From NCBI GenBank assembly GCA_023416335.1, contig JAEZHY010000258.1:1-37108 (forward strand): 37,108 nucleotides of DNA. Direction: 5' to 3'. The position numbers and the translations under genes are program-made. Position 1 is the first letter of the stretch. Each line of letters begins with the position of its first letter. The notes below the pieces were generated by a model. That model was not told where the DNA came from, searched no databases, and was given only the letters and a program-made list of their open reading frames with translations. Shown here in pieces: positions 32,573 through 37,108 of the stretch. The stretch comes from Pseudomonadota bacterium. Its GTDB lineage: Bacteria > Desulfobacterota > Syntrophobacteria > Syntrophobacterales > Syntrophobacteraceae.

Positions 32573-33018
32573 CAATCTTCTTTGTTGGGCCTTCTCATCT
32601 CTTCAATCCATGATTCGACTTTCGATTTGATTCCATCACGAACTTTTCGCGTCTTATCCCGCTTCTCGTCTTCACTCCCTTGAAATGTTGCCGGATCGTC
32701 GAATTCCCATGCGAGTCTTTTCGTGATTCCAGGAAAAACAGGGCACTTATCCTCGACGGATTCCCTGCATACAGTAATGACATAATTGAACAGCATGCCC
32801 GCTTTGTAGAGCCCAAAAACGTTTTTTGCCCTGCTTTCCGACAAGTCATAACCCAGTTCGCGCATGACTTCGATCACAAGAGGATTGACGGAGGTCGGTT
32901 CGAGGCCGGCGCTGTCAGCTTCGAACATGTCCGCGCCGAGCCTGCTTAGAAAGGCTTCAGCCATCTGGCTCCGAGCAGCATTGTGCACACAGATGAACAG
33001 TACTCTATTCTTCTTCAT
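32572..33018 (-). CDS. arsC: Arsenate reductase, low-molecular-weight phosphatase type
   Basis: A 148-residue thioredoxin-coupled arsenate reductase. The P-loop is Cys10-VHNAA-Arg16 ([15 protein letters not shown]). Resolving cysteines are Cys84 (TVCRES) and Cys92 (DKCP), and the acid is in WEFDDPA. It reduces arsenate to arsenite in the cytoplasm. GAGGGAGAA precedes the ATG. It is divergent from the AbrB-like/arsM genes and presumably shares their control region. No arsR or arsenite efflux gene lies in the window. Confidence 0.92.
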   Translation of the reverse strand: MKKNRVLFICVHNAARSQMAEAFLSRLGADMFEADSAGLEPTSVNPLVIEVMRELGYDLSESRAKNVFGLYKAGMLFNYVITVCRESVEDKCPVFPGITKRLAWEFDDPATFQGSEDEKRDKTRKVRDGIKSKVESWIEEMRRPNKED

Positions 33019-33087
33019 TTCTCCCTCGAAATGGGGTCTATCGATTGAAACCTTGCCGTAGCTTATCTCTTGAGATCCAGCGGCGAG

Positions 33088-33130
33088 ATTATAAGCTCTC
33101 GAAAAGAGGGAAGTGTTACGGACCTGTTAC
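33088..33130. promoter_or_regulatory. arsC-side control region with direct repeat
   Basis: A minus-strand TATAAT (33088-33093) has only a weak -35. A direct repeat, GTGTTAC-ggac-CTGTTAC (33113-33130), sits over that -35 with an 11-base period like a Pho box, although its bases differ from the Pho consensus. A response-regulator site is possible but unproven. Confidence 0.35.
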
Positions 33131-33167
33131 GAATTCATGAAATATACAATCGCTGGCTCGAATGAGG

Positions 33168-33196
33168 TTGACAAAGCAGGGTCCGTCAGGTAAATC
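33168..33196 (+). promoter_or_regulatory. Predicted promoter for the AbrB-like and arsM genes
   Basis: TTGACA (33168-33173), 17 bases, TAAATC (33191-33196). Confidence 0.55.
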
Positions 33197-33224
33197 AGAT
33201 TAATCTGAAGAAATAGATTAATCA
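33196..33224. promoter_or_regulatory. Tandem ATTAAT palindromic operator
   Basis: The perfect palindrome CAGATTAATCTG (33196-33207) is followed 17 bases on by AGATTAATCAG (33214-33224). Both overlap or closely follow the predicted transcription start. An ArsR-type repressor or the AbrB-like protein encoded next could bind here. Confidence 0.6.
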
Positions 33225-33246
33225 GTAAGTTTTGAAAGGAGTCGGG

Positions 33247-33525
33247 ATGGCAAAAAATGAAAAAAGTGGGACCTGCTGCGCTCCGGAACGCAAGGAAGAC
33301 TGCTGTAAGGTGGAGTCGCTCATAACGGTCGATGAGCGAGGTCAGATGGTGCTGCCCAAGGAATTGCGGGAAAAGGCGAAGATACGCGCGGGGGATAAAC
33401 TCGCGCTTATCAGTTGGCAAAAGGACGGAGAGGTTTGCTGCTTCACCCTGATAAAGGCGGATGCCCTGGCCGAGCGCGTGAAGGAATTTCTCGGGCCGGT
33501 GCTCAAGAGTATAAGCTCTGAATGA
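33247..33525 (+). CDS. AbrB/SpoVT-type protein with N-terminal cysteine pairs (HgcAB-associated type)
   Basis: A 92-residue protein. CC at 10-11 and 19-20 precede a SpoVT/AbrB domain, SLITVDERGQMVLPKELREKAKIRAGDKLAL. This combination resembles the family annotated as HgcAB-associated protein, found near mercury-methylation and arsM genes. hgcA and hgcB themselves are not in the window. AAAGGAG precedes the ATG at 33247. It lies 36 bases before arsM, so probably a metal-responsive regulator of it. The cysteine pairs could bind As(III) or Hg(II). The family name is from memory. Confidence 0.75.
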   Translation: MAKNEKSGTCCAPERKEDCCKVESLITVDERGQMVLPKELREKAKIRAGDKLALISWQKDGEVCCFTLIKADALAERVKEFLGPVLKSISSE

Positions 33526-33561
33526 AACCCGATTCTGGAAACAATCAAGGGAGAAATCACC

Positions 33562-34347
33562 GTGGAAACCGAACGGATCAAAGAGGCGGTAAAGTCGAAG
33601 TATGGGCAAATTGCCCTCAAAAACCTGTCCTGCTGCGGCCCCGGGAAATCCTGCTGCGGCAGTTCCGTGAGCGCCGAGGACATGAGCAGAATTGTCGGAT
33701 ATAGCGAAAAGGACCTCGCGGCGGCCCCCGAAGGGGCAAACCTCGGGCTTGGATGCGGCAATCCGGTGGCCCTGGCCTCGCTAAAGGAAGGCGACACAGT
33801 TCTAGACCTGGGATCCGGAGCGGGCTTCGACGCCTTTCTGGCTGCGGCGAAGGTCGGTTCGTCAGGCAGGGTTATTGGAGTCGATATGACACCCGAGATG
33901 ATCGAGAAAGCCAGGGCCAACGCACTCAAAGGCGAATTCAACAACGTTGAATTCCGGTACGGTGAAATCGAGAGCCTGCCGGTCTCGGACGATGAGGTCG
34001 ATGTCATCATCTCGAACTGTGTTATCAACCTTTCACCTGAAAAGGAGAGGGTTTTCAGGGAAGCCTTCCGGGTGCTGAAACCCGGCGGACGATTGATGGT
34101 TTCAGACCTCGTCCTCCTGAAGCCTTTGCCCGAATCCGTCAGGCAATCGGTCGAAGCCTACGTCGGCTGCATTGCCGGAGCGAGTATGAAAAACGATTAC
34201 CTGGGCGCCATAAGTGCAGCCGGGTTTCGTGATGTGGAAGTGGTCGGTGAAGACGTCTACCTTGCCGGGTCGGCGGCAAAGGAGTTTGCATCAGACTTAC
34301 TCGGTGCGGTTGCAAGCGTCAAAGTCAGTGCAATCAAATCGAATTGA
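33562..34347 (+). CDS. arsM: Arsenite methyltransferase
   Basis: A 261-residue SAM-dependent methyltransferase that adds methyl groups to As(III). The SAM motif is [16 protein letters not shown] (80-95), and [14 protein letters not shown] follows. The three conserved As-binding cysteines are visible at 65, 153 and 203, in GLGCGNP, SNCVINL and VGCIAGA. An extra N-terminal CC pair (24-25, 31-32) occurs in many ArsM proteins. It starts at GTG with AAGGGAG upstream. Second in the operon with the AbrB-like gene. Length is near the short ArsM form, without a long C-terminal domain. Confidence 0.93.
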   Translation: METERIKEAVKSKYGQIALKNLSCCGPGKSCCGSSVSAEDMSRIVGYSEKDLAAAPEGANLGLGCGNPVALASLKEGDTVLDLGSGAGFDAFLAAAKVGSSGRVIGVDMTPEMIEKARANALKGEFNNVEFRYGEIESLPVSDDEVDVIISNCVINLSPEKERVFREAFRVLKPGGRLMVSDLVLLKPLPESVRQSVEAYVGCIAGASMKNDYLGAISAAGFRDVEVVGEDVYLAGSAAKEFASDLLGAVASVKVSAIKSN

Positions 34348-34427
34348 TGAGTTCGGAAGGTTTGCGGATTGATCGTCCTTTCCGGCTACTACACGAGAAT
34401 GACTAGCACTGTCATCTGATTTTCCTG

Positions 34428-34454
34428 TATAATCCTCCTCAAATATGGAGGATT
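34428..34454 (+). promoter_or_regulatory. Promoter box overlapping an inverted repeat that covers the ribosome site
   Basis: TATAAT (34428-34433) overlaps the left arm of AATCCTCC (34431-34438) / GGAGGATT (34447-34454). The right arm contains the Shine-Dalgarno GGAGG of the gene starting at 34456. If transcription starts upstream, the stem would mask the ribosome site; if it starts from this TATAAT, the repeat can only act as a DNA operator. Confidence 0.5.
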
Positions 34455-34455
34455 G

Positions 34456-36660
34456 ATGGGCTTTACCCGAAGAGACTTCATAAAGATGGCGGGCGCTGTG
34501 GCCGGGGGCGGAATAGGCACCGGCCGTCTGCTTCCGTCGGTCCTGGCTTCGAATGACGGGGCCGATCCGCAGGCAGAGAGCACTGCAACCATCTGCGAAA
34601 TGTGCCACTGGTACTGCGGCGCGATAGCCCGGGTGGTTGACGGCAGGGTCGTCAAACTGGAAGGAAATCCCAACCACCCTCACAGCAGAGGTAAGCTCTG
34701 TGCAAGAGGACATGCCGGTATCGGGCTTCTGTACGACCCCGACAGGGTGATGACGCCGCTCATCCGAACAGGGTCCAGGGGAGACGGGAAGTACAGGCAG
34801 GCTTCGTGGGACGAAGCTCTCGATTATATCGCCGAAAAGATGCAGAGCATAAAAAAGGCATATGGTCCCGAGGCCATATGCCTTTTTAACGGCGGCGGAT
34901 GCTCATCGCACCTGATTCCGCTGATGGCGGCCTTCGGCAGTCCCAATTTCGGAAATCCCTCATTTGCTCAATGCAGAGGTCCGCGTGACGTAGGGTTTCA
35001 ACTGACCTTCGGCGACTACCCCGGTGCGCCCGAGCGTCTTGATCTCGCCAACAGCAAGGCCATAGTTCTTTTCGGGTCCCATCTCGGCGAAAACATTCAC
35101 AACTCGCAGGTCCAGGATTTTGCGGAAGCTATCGGCAGTGGCGCAAAGCTCATTGTTGTTGACCCCAGGTTCTCGACCGCCGCGGGAAAAGCCGACTTCT
35201 GGCTTCCGATCAAACCGGGCGCCGACATTGCGCTCATGCTCGCCTGGACCAATATCCTCATCCGGGAGAGACTCTACGACAAAGACTATGTAGAGCGTTA
35301 TGCAGCCGGCTTTGTTGAGCTTGCCGCATCCGTTTCCGATTGCACTCCGGAATGGGCCGAAAGGGAGACTGAAATTCCCGCCGGCCGAATTGTCGAGACG
35401 GCGCGGGAGATCGGAAAATTCATGCCTGCGGTATGTATCCATCCCGGCAGGCATTCCTCCTGGTATGGAAATGATGTCCAGAGATCCAGGGCTCTTGCGA
35501 TCCTGACCGCCCTTCTCGGGTCGTGGGGGCGGGAAGGCGGAGTCTTTCTGCCGACCAAAGCTGCGCTCAGGAAGGCTCAGTCCCCGAAACCCTATCCCAT
35601 GCCCGAAAAAGAAGCCCTGATCGATCTTGCTCCTTACCCGTTTGCAGCCTGGGCAGGCATTCCCAACGGAATCACTAATCTCGCAAGGGCCGCCACGATC
35701 ACCGGAAAACCATATTCCATCAAGGGCTGGATCGTGATGGGGACCAATGTCGTCAAGGCTATCCCGAACCAGAAAGAAACCTTGGAGGCCATCAGTAAAC
35801 TGGACCTCCTGGTGACGGCGGAAATTCTCCCGCTGGACACTGCGATGCTGTCCGACGTCATTCTTCCTTCGGCATCCTACCTGGAACAGTCCACGGACCT
35901 GATCGTGGACAGAGGCGAGTATCTCGGCATCTGCATGGGCAGGGCAGCAGTAAAGCCCCTCTATGAGAGCAGGGACGGGTACACGATCGCAAGAGAACTT
36001 GCCGGGAGACTCGACCTGGCCGATTACTTCCCCTGGGAAACGCTCGAAGACAAAATCAGAGAGCAGTGCCGGACCTGGAAGATCGATTACGACCAACTCG
36101 GCAAAAACGGTTATGCCCGCTTCAAAAACACCTGCGCCGCCTTTATCACCCCTGAGAACCAGCCCGTTTTCAGGACCTCTTCGGGCAAGGTAGAGTTGTA
36201 CAGCCGGGAACTGGAAAAAAACGGCTTCGACCCTGTTCCAAAATATACCCCTGTGCCGCAGCCGGAGGAGGGCTATTTCCGGCTTTTATACGGCAGGAGC
36301 CCCGTTCATTCGTTTTCCAGGTCCACCAACAACCCACTGCTGACTCAGATGCATGGTGAAAACGAGGTCTGGATCAACACAAAAAAAGCAAAAGAAATCG
36401 GAATCAAAAACGGCCGGTATGTCACACTGGTCAACCAGGACGGAGTCACGAGCAACCGGGTAAAAGCCAAGGTCACGCAGAGGATCAGGGAAGACTGTGT
36501 CTACATGGTCCACGGTTTCTGTTCGTCTTCGAGAGACCTCAGGAATGCCTACCGGAAAGGTGCGGATGACCAGGGGCTGATTACGCGCTACGCTGTCGAT
36601 CCAATTTGCGGATCTACCGGAATGAGGGTCAATTTCGTGAAAGTGGTCCGCGAGGTTTGA
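34456..36660 (+). CDS. Tat-exported molybdopterin oxidoreductase, polysulfide/thiosulfate/arsenate reductase type
   Basis: A 734-residue catalytic subunit of the DMSO reductase superfamily. The twin-arginine signal is TRRDFIKMAGA. A 4Fe-4S cluster is bound by Cys47/50/54/82 (ICEMCHWYCG ... KLCARG). Cys173 in FAQCRGPRDVGF is the likely molybdenum ligand, as in PsrA, PhsA and ArrA. The C-terminal NRVKAKVTQRIREDCVYMVHGF is the usual MGD-binding end. Length fits PsrA/PhsA (about 760) better than ArrA (about 850). Nearby arsC and arsM keep arsenate reduction open. GGAGG precedes the ATG at 34456. The ferredoxin subunit follows after one base. It acts in the periplasm. Confidence 0.85.
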   Translation: MGFTRRDFIKMAGAVAGGGIGTGRLLPSVLASNDGADPQAESTATICEMCHWYCGAIARVVDGRVVKLEGNPNHPHSRGKLCARGHAGIGLLYDPDRVMTPLIRTGSRGDGKYRQASWDEALDYIAEKMQSIKKAYGPEAICLFNGGGCSSHLIPLMAAFGSPNFGNPSFAQCRGPRDVGFQLTFGDYPGAPERLDLANSKAIVLFGSHLGENIHNSQVQDFAEAIGSGAKLIVVDPRFSTAAGKADFWLPIKPGADIALMLAWTNILIRERLYDKDYVERYAAGFVELAASVSDCTPEWAERETEIPAGRIVETAREIGKFMPAVCIHPGRHSSWYGNDVQRSRALAILTALLGSWGREGGVFLPTKAALRKAQSPKPYPMPEKEALIDLAPYPFAAWAGIPNGITNLARAATITGKPYSIKGWIVMGTNVVKAIPNQKETLEAISKLDLLVTAEILPLDTAMLSDVILPSASYLEQSTDLIVDRGEYLGICMGRAAVKPLYESRDGYTIARELAGRLDLADYFPWETLEDKIREQCRTWKIDYDQLGKNGYARFKNTCAAFITPENQPVFRTSSGKVELYSRELEKNGFDPVPKYTPVPQPEEGYFRLLYGRSPVHSFSRSTNNPLLTQMHGENEVWINTKKAKEIGIKNGRYVTLVNQDGVTSNRVKAKVTQRIREDCVYMVHGFCSSSRDLRNAYRKGADDQGLITRYAVDPICGSTGMRVNFVKVVREV

Positions 36661-36661
36661 T

Positions 36662-37108
36662 ATGGCAAGATATGCGATGGTAGTGGATCTGAAGAGATGC
36701 GTGGGGTGCATGGCCTGCATTACGGCATGTGCGACGGAAAACAGGGTGCCTCTCGGACTGTTCAGGACCCGGGTAGTGGAGCTTGTTTCGGGGGAGTTTC
36801 CGGATCTGCGAATGGAACTCAGGCCGGAGCTTTGCAACCACTGTGAAGAACCGCCTTGTGTTAGATGCTGCCCGACCGGAGCTTCCTTCAAGGCAAAAGA
36901 CGGGATTGTCGAAATCAGGCGGAACAGGTGCATCGGATGCAAAGCCTGCGTTGCCGCATGTCCTTACGATGCGCGCTTTATAGATCCAAACGGGTATGCG
37001 GACAAATGCTCTTTTTGCAGCCACCTGGCAAGAAAGGGGAATGAACCGGCGTGCGTGTCCACCTGTATTGGCGGGGCGCGTGTCTTTGGCGACCTCGACG
37101 ATCCGGAC
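36662..37108 (+). CDS. Ferredoxin subunit of the molybdoenzyme (PsrB/PhsB/ArrB-like), cut by window end
   Basis: At least 149 residues read without a stop to the window end. Four cysteine clusters are visible: Cys13/16/19/23 (RCVGCMACITAC), CNHCEEPPCVRCCPTGA, RCIGCKACVAACPYD, and CSFCSHLA with CVSTC. That is the four-cluster pattern of electron-transfer subunits of this superfamily. It begins one base after the catalytic subunit and would pass electrons between a membrane anchor and the molybdenum site. The membrane subunit should lie beyond the window. Confidence 0.92.
   Translation, partial: MARYAMVVDLKRCVGCMACITACATENRVPLGLFRTRVVELVSGEFPDLRMELRPELCNHCEEPPCVRCCPTGASFKAKDGIVEIRRNRCIGCKACVAACPYDARFIDPNGYADKCSFCSHLARKGNEPACVSTCIGGARVFGDLDDPD

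Noticed and set aside
33113..33130. A true Pho box controlling arsC
   Set aside because: The 7-4-7 architecture fits, but the GTGTTAC/CTGTTAC bases differ from CTGTCAT and the GC spacer is atypical. It was kept only as a low-confidence site.

Overview
The window looks like a chromosomal stretch of an anaerobic, GC-rich bacterium of the Desulfobacterota (deltaproteobacterial) type. This is inferred from gene content: a lactate/glycolate oxidation locus laid out much as in sulfate reducers, repeated cysteine-rich CCG-domain Fe-S proteins, a nine-heme cytochrome c, a molybdopterin oxidoreductase of the polysulfide/thiosulfate/arsenate reductase type, and an AbrB-like protein of the kind found near mercury-methylation genes. 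No rRNA, tRNA or CRISPR array was seen.

Layout. 1-3270: a Zn-dependent alcohol/formaldehyde dehydrogenase and a tartrate/D-malate dehydrogenase, separated by copies of a structured dispersed repeat. 3277-10415: an accessory region with an autotransporter remnant, a strikingly AT-rich pair of genes (putative abortive-infection membrane protein plus a protein with two DUF262 domains), an AAA/DUF4143 ATPase and a stand-alone DUF4338 (DruA-like) protein. 10416-11857: palindromic repeats and one small membrane protein. 11858-20348: the lactate locus, with lctP, lutC and a fused LutB-LutA protein on the minus strand, and glcD, glcF and a GntR regulator on the plus strand. Two near-identical palindromic operators sit downstream of the two divergent promoters. 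20349-25285: a metallo-beta-lactamase hydrolase, azlCD and a divergent MocR regulator, all bordered by repeats. 25286-27677: a small helix-hairpin-helix protein and the nine-heme cytochrome. 27678-28753: repeats. 28754-30652: a small ACT-like protein and a CCG Fe-S protein. 30776-32526: a compact regulon built around a SigZ-like ECF sigma factor, with two matching ECF promoters. 32572-37108: arsenic genes (arsC, arsM with an AbrB-like partner) and a molybdoenzyme with its ferredoxin subunit, cut by the window end.

How the genes work together. Lactate enters through LctP and is oxidised by the GlcD/GlcF-type dehydrogenase (probably D-lactate) and by the Lut complex (L-lactate), under one GntR regulator. 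The 30.7-32.5 kb genes look co-regulated by the sigma factor they include. Arsenate reduction and methylation genes lie next to an oxidoreductase that could respire a sulfur or arsenic oxyanion. The most promising candidate for an undescribed system is the AT-rich AbiC-like/double-DUF262 pair at 4038-7632. The covarying dispersed repeat and the self-contained ECF regulon come next.
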